Source of the DNA: Rahnella laticis
GTDB lineage: Bacteria; Pseudomonadota; Gammaproteobacteria; Enterobacterales; Enterobacteriaceae
NCBI RefSeq assembly: GCF_015644585.1
Contig: NZ_JADOBI010000004.1
Span: 124,001 to 188,000, forward strand
Length of the DNA: 64,000 nt
Reading direction: 5' to 3'
Part shown: positions 25,695-33,913 of the stretch, piece after piece
Position numbering within the stretch: position 1 is the stretch's first letter
Layout: every line of letters begins with the position of its first letter
The notes under the pieces: model-generated
Database searches by the model: none
What the model was told of the DNA's origin: nothing
Seen by the model: the letters and a program-made list of their open reading frames with translations, nothing else
Made by a program: the position numbers and the translations under genes

Positions 25695-27148
25695 TGGCTG
25701 CGCAGCAAAACATTGTCAATTTCATCAGTGATTTTATCGATAACCAGCAACCGGCGCTGGCGGAAATCAGCGACGCCATCTGGGACCATCCGGAAACCCG
25801 TTTCGCCGAATCGTTCTCTTCAGCATTGCTGGCAGACAAGCTGGAAGCCAGCGGATTTGCGGTTGAGCGCGGCGTCGGTGGCATGGAAACGGCGTTCATC
25901 GCCAGCTTCGGCAGTGGCAAACCGGTGATCGCCCTCCTCGGCGAATTCGACGCACTGGCCGGGCTGAGCCAGAAAGCCGGATGCGACACCGCGCAACCGC
26001 TGATCGAAAACGGCAACGGCCACGGCTGCGGGCATAATTTGCTCGGGACGGCGGCGCTCGGTGGCGCTCTGGCGGTAAAAGCCTGGATGGAACGCGAAAA
26101 CATTCAGGGCACGGTGCGGTTTTACGGCTGTCCGGGCGAAGAAGGTGGTTCCGGCAAAACGTTTATGGCCCGCGAAGGCCTGTTTGATGACGTCGATGCC
26201 GCGCTGACGTGGCATCCGGAAACGTACAGCGGCATGTTCAGCAACCAGACGCTGGCCAATATTCAGGCGTCGTTCAGCTTTAAAGGCGTGTCCTCACACG
26301 CCGCTGCTGCGCCACATCTGGGCCGCAGCGCGCTGGACGCCGTGACGCTGATGAACACCGGTTCCAACTTCCTGCGCGAGCACATTATTCAGGAAGCGCG
26401 GCTGCATTACGCCATCACCAACGCGGGCGGAATTTCGCCGAACGTGGTGCAGGCCGATGCGGAAGTGCTGTATCTGGTGCGCGCGCCGCAGATGGATCAG
26501 GCGCAGGGGATTTTCGACCGCGTGGTGGATATTGCCAAAGGCGCGGCGCTGATGACCGGTACCACGATGTCGATGCGTTTTGACAAAGCCTGTTCCAATT
26601 ACGTGCCAAACCGTACTCTGGAAAACGCGATGTATCAGTACGTTAAGGCATTTGGCGCACCGCAATACACGGCCGATGAGCAGGCGTTTGCGGCGTCAAT
26701 TCACGCCACGCTGACGGAGCAGGATATCGATAACAATCTGCTGAATATCTCCCGTACCAGCGGCGCGGAAGGGATGGCGTTCGCCGAAATGCTGCGCACG
26801 TCACCCCTGACCAGCGCCGTTGCGCCTTATGCACCCAACAACAATATTCTCTACGGCTCAACCGACGTCGGCGATGTCAGCTGGCTGGTGCCAACCGCGC
26901 AGTGCTTCAGCCCGTGTTTTGCGGTCGGTTCGCCGCTGCACACCTGGCAAATTGTGTCGCAGGGGCGCACGTCCATTGCGCACAAAGGTATGTGTCTGGC
27001 GGCAAAAGTGATGTCCTCCACGGCCATCGAACTGTTCATGCAACCTGATTTACTCGCGGCGTGCCAGAAAGAACGCGACGCCCTGCGCGAACGTCGTCCG
27101 TATCACTGCCCTATTCCGGCGGGCGTAAAACCTTCGCCACTGAAATAA
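25694..27148 (+). CDS. abgB: p-Aminobenzoyl-glutamate hydrolase subunit B
   Basis: M20 peptidase family protein of 484 residues (E. coli AbgB 481), partner of AbgA. GEFDALAGLSQ (about 79-89) and GHGCGHNLLG (about 108-117), then CPGEEGGSGK, are the metal-binding landmarks. The ATG shares a base with the abgA stop. A 91-bp gap with a hairpin (27164-27200) separates it from abgT. Confidence 0.92.
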   Translation: MAAQQNIVNFISDFIDNQQPALAEISDAIWDHPETRFAESFSSALLADKLEASGFAVERGVGGMETAFIASFGSGKPVIALLGEFDALAGLSQKAGCDTAQPLIENGNGHGCGHNLLGTAALGGALAVKAWMERENIQGTVRFYGCPGEEGGSGKTFMAREGLFDDVDAALTWHPETYSGMFSNQTLANIQASFSFKGVSSHAAAAPHLGRSALDAVTLMNTGSNFLREHIIQEARLHYAITNAGGISPNVVQADAEVLYLVRAPQMDQAQGIFDRVVDIAKGAALMTGTTMSMRFDKACSNYVPNRTLENAMYQYVKAFGAPQYTADEQAFAASIHATLTEQDIDNNLLNISRTSGAEGMAFAEMLRTSPLTSAVAPYAPNNNILYGSTDVGDVSWLVPTAQCFSPCFAVGSPLHTWQIVSQGRTSIAHKGMCLAAKVMSSTAIELFMQPDLLAACQKERDALRERRPYHCPIPAGVKPSPLK

Positions 27149-27163
27149 ATCACGACGAGTAAA

Positions 27164-27200
27164 CCGCCCGCTCATGCCCCGTTCCGGCAGAGACGGGCGG
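27164..27200. promoter_or_regulatory. Intercistronic hairpin between abgB and abgT
   Basis: CCGCCCG (27164-27170) pairs with CGGGCGG (27194-27200), with an inner GCC/GGC pair. There is no T-run after it, so it is more likely an mRNA-stabilising or attenuating stem than a terminator; abgT is probably still in the abg operon. Confidence 0.5.
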
Positions 27201-27239
27201 CATAAATATAAAAAATCAAACACGACAGAGGGTTAAGAG

Positions 27240-28763
27240 ATGAGTATTGAAGCACAAGACTCCGGCCAGAGCCCGGGAGGTTTTCTCCAGTGGGTTGAAC
27301 GTGTAGGTAATAAAATTCCCAATCCGTTTTTGTTATTTGTTTATTTGATTGCCATTCTGATGGTCGCCAGCGCAGTGATTTCGTGGCTGAATATTACGGC
27401 GGTAAATCCGAGTAACGGCGAAGTCATTCACGTTAAAAATTTGCTGAGCGTGGAAGGCATCCAGTGGATTTTGCCGAACGTGATTAAGAATTTCAGCGGG
27501 TTCACCCCGCTCGGCTCCATTCTGGCACTGGTGATCGGCGCAGGCCTGGCGGAGCGCGTCGGGCTGCTGCAAAGCCTGATGTATAAAATGGCGTCGAAAG
27601 TGAACGCCCGTTACGCCAGCTATATGGTGATTTTTATCGCCTTCTTCAGCCATATTTCGTCCGACGCCGCGCTGGTGGTGATGCCGCCGCTGGGCGCGCT
27701 GATTTTCCTGGCGGTCGGGCGTCATCCGGTGGCCGGTTTGCTGGCGGCGATTGCCGGCGTGGGCTGCGGCTTTACGGCAAATCTGCTGATTGTGACCACG
27801 GACGTGCTGCTTTCCGGGCTGAGTACCGAGGCAGCAAAAGCAATTAATCCGGCGGTTCAGGTCAGCGTTATCGATAACTGGTATTTCATGGCCGCGTCAG
27901 TGATTTTACTGACGATTGTCGGGGCCATTCTGACCGACAAATTTGTCGAACCGCGTCTGCCGGTTTATCGCGGCGAACGTAACGAAGAGATGAAGAAGCT
28001 GACGCCGGAACAGAACCGCGGCCTGATGGCGAGCGGGATTGCGGCGCTGGTGTTCATCGGGCTGGTCGCGCTGCTGGTGGTGCCGGAAGCCGCTCCGCTG
28101 CGTAATCCGAAAACCGGTGGCATCATCCCGTCTCCGTTTATTCAGGGCATCGTGCCGCTGATCATTTTGTTCTTCTTCGTGATTTCGGTGCCTTACGGCA
28201 TGGTGACGAAGCAAATCCGCAGCGCCAGCGATGTGCCGGATTTGCTGGTTGATCCGATGAAGTCAATGGCCGGTTTTATCGTGATGGTGTTCCCGCTCTC
28301 CCAGTTTGTGGCGTTTTTCAACTGGAGCAATATGGGGAAATTTATGGCGATCGGACTGACGGATGTGCTGGAAAATCTCGGCATGACCGGTATTCCGGCG
28401 TTCCTCGGGCTGATTTTTCTGTCGGCGTTGCTGTGTATGTTTATCGCCAGCGGCTCGGCGATCTGGTCGATTCTGGCACCGATTTTCGTACCGATGTTTA
28501 TGCTGCTGGGCTTCCATCCGGCATTTGCGCAGATCGTGTTCCGCGTTGCCGATTCCTCAGTGATCCCGCTGGCACCGATGTCGCCATTTGTGCCGCTGTT
28601 CCTCGGATTCCTCCAGCGGTACAACAAAGAGGCGAAACTTGGCACCTATTATTCGCTGGTGCTGCCGTACCCGATTGTGTTTTTCGTGGTATGGCTGCTG
28701 ATGCTGGTCGGCTGGTACCTGCTGGGTTTACCGATCGGACCGGGCGTTTATCCGCATTTATAA
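27240..28763 (+). CDS. abgT: p-Aminobenzoyl-glutamate transporter
   Basis: Inner-membrane carrier of 507 residues, AbgT family, near the E. coli length, with more than ten hydrophobic segments. ERVGNKIPNPFLLF near the start and SHISSDAALVVMPPLGALIF (about 137-156) are family hallmarks. It takes up p-aminobenzoyl-glutamate, feeding AbgAB. Start ATG 27240 follows GAGGG. It ends 2 bp before the end of the convergent MpaB-like gene, with no terminator between. Confidence 0.93.
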   Translation: MSIEAQDSGQSPGGFLQWVERVGNKIPNPFLLFVYLIAILMVASAVISWLNITAVNPSNGEVIHVKNLLSVEGIQWILPNVIKNFSGFTPLGSILALVIGAGLAERVGLLQSLMYKMASKVNARYASYMVIFIAFFSHISSDAALVVMPPLGALIFLAVGRHPVAGLLAAIAGVGCGFTANLLIVTTDVLLSGLSTEAAKAINPAVQVSVIDNWYFMAASVILLTIVGAILTDKFVEPRLPVYRGERNEEMKKLTPEQNRGLMASGIAALVFIGLVALLVVPEAAPLRNPKTGGIIPSPFIQGIVPLIILFFFVISVPYGMVTKQIRSASDVPDLLVDPMKSMAGFIVMVFPLSQFVAFFNWSNMGKFMAIGLTDVLENLGMTGIPAFLGLIFLSALLCMFIASGSAIWSILAPIFVPMFMLLGFHPAFAQIVFRVADSSVIPLAPMSPFVPLFLGFLQRYNKEAKLGTYYSLVLPYPIVFFVVWLLMLVGWYLLGLPIGPGVYPHL

Positions 28764-28765
28764 GT

Positions 28766-29653
28766 TCAGGAAGGTAAGCGGCCCATCCGGCGCATCGCGC
28801 GATGCCATGAGCCGTTTCTTACCGCCCAGCGCAGAATACCGGCGATGCGGCGGGTGCCAAAACGAATCGTTTTACGCTTAACCGGGGAAAGGGAAATCCC
28901 CAGTTGTTCCGCCGCCCAGGCGGGCAAAAGCTCGATACCGGCCTGAATCATCAGGCTGCCAACCGGTTTAGCCAGACGACTTGGCGCTGGCGCATTACGC
29001 AATAACCGCAAGACTTCCCGCGTTCTTTCATCGCAGCGCAACTGAGGCCGCATGGCCTGCAAATAGGCTTCTACCGCCGCAACGCTGTCAGGCACGTTCA
29101 CCGCCCCGAGGCTTTCTGCCACGCGGGCAAATTCCTGATAATAGCGGTCCTGTTCGGCTGAACTGAGTGAAGGATTGCGGTAACGCAGATGAGATTGCAG
29201 AAAACTGTACGCTTCCGCGACGTGTACCCAGACCAGTAAATCCGGGTCGCTGGCAGCATAAGGCGTGCCGTACGCATCAATGCCGGTCACGTGTAGATGA
29301 ATGGATTTTACTTTTTCGATGAGCGCGGTGGCATCACGGGTGGGGGCAAATGTCGTTCCGGAAATAAACTGACTGGTGCGGCGCAGGCGGCCGAGCATGT
29401 CTTCGCGAAATGAGGAGTGATCCCAGACACCGGCGAGCGCCAGCGGGTGAAGCATTTGCAGCAGCAAGGCACTGACACCGCCGCAAAGCATCGAAGAAAA
29501 GTCTCCGTGAATTCGCCAGGTTACGCTTTCAGGGCCAAAGAGCCCCGGATCGCCCGCGGGATTCTCGAAGTCTATACCGCCTAACGCCAGGCCCGAAATA
29601 CTCAGCACCTGGCGTTCTATTCTCTTTCTGAATAACTGACGAAAATCAGACAT
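28766..29653 (-). CDS. MpaB-like oxygenase (DUF2236)
   Basis: Protein of 295 residues of the ER-bound oxygenase MpaB/Rv2607-like family. Landmarks: SVTWRIHGDFSSML (about 43-56), LLQMLHPLALAGVWDHSSFR, LGRLRRTSQF and LLVWVHVAEAYSFL (about 138-151). The His-containing helices probably bind haem, as in the latex-clearing protein relatives. The stop of the TetR gene lies 3 bp upstream, so the two are co-transcribed and the regulator may control this oxygenase. The substrate is unknown; lipids or isoprenoids would fit the family. Confidence 0.82.
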   Translation of the reverse strand: MSDFRQLFRKRIERQVLSISGLALGGIDFENPAGDPGLFGPESVTWRIHGDFSSMLCGGVSALLLQMLHPLALAGVWDHSSFREDMLGRLRRTSQFISGTTFAPTRDATALIEKVKSIHLHVTGIDAYGTPYAASDPDLLVWVHVAEAYSFLQSHLRYRNPSLSSAEQDRYYQEFARVAESLGAVNVPDSVAAVEAYLQAMRPQLRCDERTREVLRLLRNAPAPSRLAKPVGSLMIQAGIELLPAWAAEQLGISLSPVKRKTIRFGTRRIAGILRWAVRNGSWHRAMRRMGRLPS

Positions 29654-29656
29654 CCG

Positions 29657-30316
29657 TTAATGCGCAGCAGTGATTTGCACGGTGTTTTTTGTCAGTTCCG
29701 GCCACAGGTTCATGACCACGTCGATCAGACGATTAAGCTCAGCCGCCGTTGCGCCATCGCGCGCCTGGACAGAGAAACCCTGAATGGTACAGGCGAGGTA
29801 TTTCGCCAGCAGGGCACTGTCAGTCACAGCAGCCAGATTGTCGCTTTGTTTCTGTTTCTCGAAATATTCGAACAATGTCCGTTCCTGCGACAGATGGTGT
29901 TCACGCAGCATTTCGGCAATATCCGCGGAAGATGAAGACATCCCGGACGATGCGCTGATCATGAAGCAACCGCTCGGCGTATCGCAGTCAGTAAACAGGT
30001 TTGCAATGGCACGCAAATACTGGTCAATCGCCTGCTCAACGGACAAATCAGGTCTGCTCAGCAGACAGCGTCCTTTTTCGTAGAAATTTTTAACGTAGTG
30101 CTCAACGGCTGCGCGGAAAAGCCCTTCTTTATTACCGAATTCGGCATACAAAGTTGGCGCTTTTGCACCGGTTGCTTCGACCAAATCAGCTAATGAAGTG
30201 GCCTCGTAACCATGGCGCCAGAATAAATTCAGGGCCTTGCTCAGAGCAGTTCCACGGTCGAACTGTTTTGGGCGACCGCGACTTTTCCGGACCAAAGCCG
30301 TCTGTTCAGTGCTCAT
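29657..30316 (-). CDS. TetR-family regulator
   Basis: Regulator of 219 residues. The N-terminal helix-turn-helix is typical (ATSLADLVEATGAKAPTLYA, about 38-57, then FGNKEGLFRAAV). The C-terminal ligand domain is about 90-210. ATG 30316 has a strong AAGGAGGG; the frame upstream to 30385 lacks one. It is divergent from the small secreted-protein gene at 30519, and the shared promoter region carries two copies of a 14-bp inverted-repeat-like box (30375-30388, 30431-30444) that recur before the following three genes. I infer it represses itself, the MpaB-like gene and the secreted-protein genes. Confidence 0.85.
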   Translation of the reverse strand: MSTEQTALVRKSRGRPKQFDRGTALSKALNLFWRHGYEATSLADLVEATGAKAPTLYAEFGNKEGLFRAAVEHYVKNFYEKGRCLLSRPDLSVEQAIDQYLRAIANLFTDCDTPSGCFMISASSGMSSSSADIAEMLREHHLSQERTLFEYFEKQKQSDNLAAVTDSALLAKYLACTIQGFSVQARDGATAAELNRLIDVVMNLWPELTKNTVQITAAH

Positions 30317-30374
30317 ACACCCTCCTTCCATCACCCTTGTGATAATGGTTATAAAAATTGTTTTTAGAAATAAC

Positions 30375-30444
30375 TTAACGATCATTATTAAAAATAGTTG
30401 CGCACAAGTCCAGCGGAGTTTATCATTTAATTATCGAGCGATAA
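30375..30444 (+). promoter_or_regulatory. Promoter cassette 1 with two operator-like boxes
   Basis: Box O1 TTAACGATCATTAT (30375-30388), -35 TTGCGC (30398-30403), 17-bp spacer, -10 TATCAT (30421-30426), box O2 TTATCGAGCGATAA (30431-30444, nearly perfect inverted repeat). Same order and spacing as before 31194 and 31619. Confidence 0.65.
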
Positions 30445-30518
30445 GAAAATCACTCACACCCGCAAAGCTGCACAGCTATAAGCGCTTTATAAAAGCAAAA
30501 TACCCAGGACGAAACATC

Positions 30519-30776
30519 ATGAGTAACTTCAAAATCCTTCTTGCAGTTCTGGCATTAACCGCTGTACCGGTTGCCAATGTTGCCGCACAGCAGGTTATCA
30601 TGATGCCAGTACAGAGTCAGGAAGTGGCGATGGTCAATGTGACCGGTGACAGTAACTTCTGTAACCCGGCAACCTGTACGAACAAAAAAGTCGCGCAGGG
30701 CCGTATTTCCACTTCTCCGACTCAGCCACCTGCACCGATGACTTCAGGTCATAAACCGGCTTCCATTTACTATTAA
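30519..30776 (+). CDS. Small secreted protein with a cysteine pair
   Basis: Predicted periplasmic protein of 85 residues, not recognised. A signal peptide (FKILLAVLALTAVPV, cleavage likely after VAAQ near 24) precedes a 60-residue mature part. The mature part contains SNFCNPATCTNKK, whose two Cys five residues apart could form a disulfide, and ends in a Pro/Thr/Ser-rich tail. The ATG at 30519 follows a short leader; the longer frame upstream runs through the promoter and is not coding. Expression probably depends on cassette 1 and the TetR regulator. A strong terminator follows. Confidence 0.75.
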   Translation: MSNFKILLAVLALTAVPVANVAAQQVIMMPVQSQEVAMVNVTGDSNFCNPATCTNKKVAQGRISTSPTQPPAPMTSGHKPASIYY

Positions 30777-30819
30777 GGAAACCGGCCACTGACGACAGAA
30801 TGTCAGAGCAGGAATAACG

Positions 30820-30850
30820 ATAAGGCGGCATTTGCTGCCTTATCTTTTTT
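30820..30850 (+). terminator. Rho-independent terminator
   Basis: Stem of 11 bp (30820-30830 with 30833-30843, one G-T pair) followed by CTTTTTT. Ends the transcript of the small secreted protein. Confidence 0.9.
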
Positions 30851-31017
30851 CTAAACCGACCCTAGTTTTAACACCCTCTCCCGCCGGAACCAACCATTAA
30901 CTTAGCGATCATTAAAGATTCATTCAGCACAATATTGGATAAGCCCGAACTCTATCTGACAGGCGAATTATTTTAAAAACATAAATTTAACAAAACAAAA
31001 ACAACAATGCGTTTTAA

Positions 31018-31033
31018 TGTGATGTTCATCACA
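31018..31033. promoter_or_regulatory. CRP-like site
   Basis: TGTGA-TGTTCA-TCACA, an exact match to the consensus arms with 6-bp centre. The centre lies about 76 bp upstream of the start point expected from cassette 2, which is compatible with class I activation. Confidence 0.65.
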
Positions 31034-31043
31034 TCACAATAAG

Positions 31044-31113
31044 TTAACGCTCATTAAAAAAACATCTTGCACAAACTCTCAACACCCTTTACCATTTACT
31101 TATCGAACGTTAA
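31044..31113 (+). promoter_or_regulatory. Promoter cassette 2
   Basis: O1 TTAACGCTCATTAA (31044-31057), -35 TTGCAC (31067-31072), 17-bp spacer, -10 TACCAT (31090-31095), O2 TTATCGAACGTTAA (31100-31113). O2 covers the expected transcription start, so binding there should repress. Confidence 0.7.
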
Positions 31114-31193
31114 GTAATAAATAACGTTGACCGAATAACGGGGCTGCCGCAAACGTCACCCCAGACAAAAATTAACGAACAGGAATACAAATC

Positions 31194-31451
31194 ATGAAAA
31201 CTATCGCAATGACAATCGCTGCTCTGACACTCGCTACCGCTTCTTTCTCTGCTCTGTCAGCCACTGAAGTTCAGTCCGCTCCGGCAGGTGCACAAACCAT
31301 CGGGACTATCAGCGCTTCTTCAAACGGTAACCTGACGACTTTGCAGTCAAAACTGAATGCAAAAGCGACCGAAGCCGGCGCAACCTCATACCGCATCATC
31401 GGTGCTTCTGGTGAAAACCACATGTACGGTACCGCTGAGCTGTACAAATAA
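31194..31451 (+). CDS. YhcN/BhsA-family (DUF1471) periplasmic protein, copy 1
   Basis: Protein of 85 residues: signal peptide (about 1-22, ends FSALSA), then one DUF1471 domain with LQSKLNAKATEAGATSYRII and ENHMYGTAELYK at the C-terminus. Family members (BhsA, McbA, YhcN) are small periplasmic or outer-membrane stress proteins affecting biofilm and envelope stress; the exact role here is unknown. It is a close paralogue of the genes at 31619 and 32030 but more diverged in the first third. Confidence 0.88.
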   Translation: MKTIAMTIAALTLATASFSALSATEVQSAPAGAQTIGTISASSNGNLTTLQSKLNAKATEAGATSYRIIGASGENHMYGTAELYK

Positions 31452-31491
31452 GCACAGAGACATGGGTTAGCACATTGTTCCGCACAATTAG

Positions 31492-31561
31492 TTAACGATT
31501 AATAAATAATTAAGTTGCACAGAATGTGATCCCGGTCTAATATTTAATTATTGAACGTTAA
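31492..31561 (+). promoter_or_regulatory. Promoter cassette 3
   Basis: O1 TTAACGATTAATAA (31492-31505), -35 TTGCAC (31515-31520), 17-bp spacer, -10 TAATAT (31538-31543), O2 TTATTGAACGTTAA (31548-31561). O2 is close to the reverse complement of O1, so the same protein could bind both in opposite directions. Confidence 0.7.
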
Positions 31562-31618
31562 TAAATAACGTCTGACCTAAATCACCTGCTGATAAACAGA
31601 TTAAAACAGGAAGAAATC

Positions 31619-31876
31619 ATGAAAAACATCACTATGACATTAGCTGCAATCGCCCTTGCTACCGCTTCATTCTCAACTCTGGCAGCGACTGAAGTTCAGT
31701 CTGCACCAGAAGGCCAACAGGCAATCGGTGTGGTAAGTGCTTCTTCAAGCAATGATTTGTCCAGCCTGCAAAACAAGCTGAACGCTAAAGCGAACGAAGC
31801 CGGTGCAAGTTCATACCGCATCATCGGTGCTTCAGGTGAAAACCACCTGTACGGTACTGCCGAGCTGTATAAATAA
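31619..31876 (+). CDS. YhcN/BhsA-family (DUF1471) periplasmic protein, copy 2
   Basis: Protein of 85 residues, about 90 percent identical to the product at 32030. The signal peptide ends near TLAA, then a DUF1471 domain with SSLQNKLNAKANEAGASSYR and the C-terminal GTAELYK. Good ribosome-binding site (AGGAAG). It has its own promoter cassette, so each copy can be expressed alone. The pair with copy 3 looks like a recent tandem duplication that took the promoter with it. Confidence 0.88.
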   Translation: MKNITMTLAAIALATASFSTLAATEVQSAPEGQQAIGVVSASSSNDLSSLQNKLNAKANEAGASSYRIIGASGENHLYGTAELYK

Positions 31877-31916
31877 GCACGAAGTACGATTTGACAAAGG
31901 GTTAAGCAGCATTTAG

Positions 31917-31982
31917 TTAACGATTAATAAGCTAGATGTTGTATCGGACAGAAGACAGCTTTGCACATTAAATGAACGTTGA
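31917..31982 (+). promoter_or_regulatory. Promoter cassette 4, degenerate
   Basis: O1 TTAACGATTAATAA (31917-31930) is identical to that of cassette 3. The -35 (TTGTAT) and -10 regions are poor, and O2 (31969-31982, TAAATGAACGTTGA) has decayed. Copy 3 may be weakly expressed or controlled differently. Confidence 0.45.
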
Positions 31983-32029
31983 TGACAACGCCTGGCAAAG
32001 CTCAGATAAACGAAATCGAGGAAACTATC

Positions 32030-32287
32030 ATGAAAAATATCACTATGACTCTCGCCGCCATCGCACTGGCCACTGCTTCATTCTCGACTCTGGCAGCGAC
32101 TGAAGTTCAGTCTGCACCAGCCGGTCAGCAAGCAATCGGTGTGGTAAGCGCCTCTTCAGGTAACGATTTATCCAGCCTGCAGAACAAACTGAATGCAAAA
32201 GCCAGTGAAGCCGGTGCAAGTTCATACCGCATCATCGGTGCATCCGGTGACAACCATCTGTACGGTACAGCTGAACTGTACAAATAA
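32030..32287 (+). CDS. YhcN/BhsA-family (DUF1471) periplasmic protein, copy 3
   Basis: Protein of 85 residues, nearly the same as copy 2 (differences mainly E/A, S/G and N/S in the middle, and D for E in the late GDNHLYG). ATG 32030 after GAGGAAAC is the start; the longer frame from 31979 would add residues before the signal peptide. A strong terminator follows at 32310-32332. Confidence 0.88.
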   Translation: MKNITMTLAAIALATASFSTLAATEVQSAPAGQQAIGVVSASSGNDLSSLQNKLNAKASEAGASSYRIIGASGDNHLYGTAELYK

Positions 32288-32309
32288 GAGTCCTCAGCAG
32301 TAAGCAGAA

Positions 32310-32332
32310 GAGGCGGCGTTTGCCGCCTTTTT
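32310..32332 (+). terminator. Rho-independent terminator
   Basis: AGGCGGC (32311-32317) pairs with GCCGCCT (32322-32328), followed by TTTT. Ends the DUF1471 copy 3 transcript. Confidence 0.88.
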
Positions 32333-32520
32333 CGTGTCTGCGATTTATGAATTTTTGAATTAACCATGCAACCCCTCCTCTTTGTGCTACATTTTTCTTC
32401 TCTTTCCGAAAAAGTATGCATTCCCAATGTAACGAACGCTCATCACTGACAGCTTGTTCCTTCTCTGCGTTGCCTCCGGGCAATACGGAGATTCCTGTTA
32501 TTTCGATGAGAATATCGTCC

Positions 32521-33732
32521 ATGAATTCGTTATTGATTGCGCTGATACGCGCACTGCGTCGCCATCGCTGGCTGCGGCTTTTAGGTTGTGCTTTCATTTT
32601 ATCTTCTCTGGGAAATGGCCTGACCCAAGTGGTAGTTTTTGGTCAATTGCTGCGCTGGCACGCTTCACCGTCAACGCTCACTCTGGCTTATCTTCTTGCA
32701 ATGCTTCCGGGCTTTTTGGGCAGTATCTGGGGCGAACGCCTTTGCAGAAGAATTCCACCAGTCAGGGTGCTGATTCTTTCTGAAATGCTCGGATTGCTGG
32801 CGCTGATTTTCCCGCTCTACGGCTTACTCTCACATGACATTCCGGCGTTACTGGCAGTGCAGTCAGCCGAAGCACTGTTTACGGGAATGAGCTATCCGGC
32901 GCTGACACTTTTATTTAAGCGCGGGCTGGGCAACGAAGAACTGCCTGCTGCAACGGCAATGGAAACACTGATTTTCGCTTCTCAGGTTTTGCTCGGCACG
33001 GGGGCTGGCATTTTGCTGTTCGATATTTTGTCGCCAATCTCCCTTCTGGCTCTGGACGGAATAAGCTTTGCAGCTTCAGCGAGCTTACTGCTGGGAACTT
33101 CAGCTGTATTTAACCGGCTGTATCACAATGCCCCCCTGCCGATGACACCTGAATCACCGGCGAAATGGCGAAATTTTTCACGATTACAAAAACGCAGTGT
33201 ATTACTGCTGCCTGCTCTTGCTGCAGTAGGCTCCCCTGCGATGGCATTACTGCCTGCACTCGCCCAGCAAATCAGGCCGGATGAAACCACCGGGCTGGCG
33301 TTACCGCTTTTATTTGCCCGAAGTCTCGGGCAACTTTGCGGCCCTTTGCTTCTCAGCGCCGAAAAATTGCAAAGTTATGCATCAGGCAACCGCCGCTTGC
33401 TCTTCTGCCTGATGCTCTTTCTCGCGGGCTATTTTCTTTTACCCCACTTTTCCGCATGGACAGCGGGGGCGCTGTTGTTAATTTTCGTTGCGCACCTGTC
33501 TTCGAACATCGTCTTTGCTTTGGGGACTTACGGCATACTGCGACATTTTCCCGGTGAAGACGTTGCGGGCGCCAGTGCAATGGCGTGGCGGGGGCAAATT
33601 ATTGTCACAACTATCGTGACCAGTATCGCTGGTTTGCTCGCCCAAAATATGGGGGCAGTGCATGCGCTTTATACCGTTTCACTTTTCACTCTGGCTGGCG
33701 TCGCCATTTTATTCTGGCGTTATCAGGTGTAA
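32521..33732 (+). CDS. MFS transporter (putative exporter)
   Basis: Inner-membrane protein of about 403 residues with 11-12 hydrophobic segments and MFS-like layout: LGCAFILSSLGNGLTQVVVF near the start and a basic loop GERLCRRIPPVRV after segment 2. The start is uncertain: ATG 32416, 32506 and 32521 are in frame, and 32521 places the first helix about 20 residues in. An ACGCTCATCA sequence at 32436-32445 resembles box O1, so it may share control with the upstream genes. Substrate unknown. Confidence 0.75.
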   Translation: MNSLLIALIRALRRHRWLRLLGCAFILSSLGNGLTQVVVFGQLLRWHASPSTLTLAYLLAMLPGFLGSIWGERLCRRIPPVRVLILSEMLGLLALIFPLYGLLSHDIPALLAVQSAEALFTGMSYPALTLLFKRGLGNEELPAATAMETLIFASQVLLGTGAGILLFDILSPISLLALDGISFAASASLLLGTSAVFNRLYHNAPLPMTPESPAKWRNFSRLQKRSVLLLPALAAVGSPAMALLPALAQQIRPDETTGLALPLLFARSLGQLCGPLLLSAEKLQSYASGNRRLLFCLMLFLAGYFLLPHFSAWTAGALLLIFVAHLSSNIVFALGTYGILRHFPGEDVAGASAMAWRGQIIVTTIVTSIAGLLAQNMGAVHALYTVSLFTLAGVAILFWRYQV

Positions 33733-33735
33733 TTA

Positions 33736-33768
33736 AATGCAAAAAGCAGGGATTTCTCCCTGCTTTTC
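33736..33768. terminator. Bidirectional terminator, direct-repeat copy 1
   Basis: AAAAGCAGGGA (33742-33752) pairs with TCCCTGCTTTT (33757-33767). The 33-bp sequence is identical to 34597-34629. It ends the MFS gene here. The duplicate flanks the toxin-antitoxin pair. Confidence 0.85.
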
Positions 33769-33882
33769 CCCCCACAATCCCGTCAAAACACTTTTCTTTC
33801 GGCACGTCTCGCAAGCATTTCAACGAACTGACTTTTTAAATATGGCTTCCCGTATAAAAGCGTTGGTATGAGGAACGTTTAG

Positions 33883-33898
33883 GTATAAAATTTTATAC
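33883..33898. promoter_or_regulatory. Perfect 16-bp palindrome, toxin-antitoxin operator
   Basis: GTATAAAATTTTATAC, perfect palindrome 16 bp upstream of the toxin start; a half site GTATAAAA is at 33852-33859. This is the expected place for autoregulation by the antitoxin. Confidence 0.65.
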
Positions 33899-33913
33899 GC
33901 AAGGAAAGTGGCT

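Larger units (their letters stand above)
30777..31193. other. Intergenic region with terminator, extra operator-like box and CRP site
   Basis: Non-coding stretch of 417 bp. It holds the terminator at 30820-30850, an additional box similar to O1 (TTAGCGATCATTAA at 30903-30916) without a matching promoter, a very AT-rich tract 30968-31010, the CRP-like site 31018-31033 and promoter cassette 2. Confidence 0.6.
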
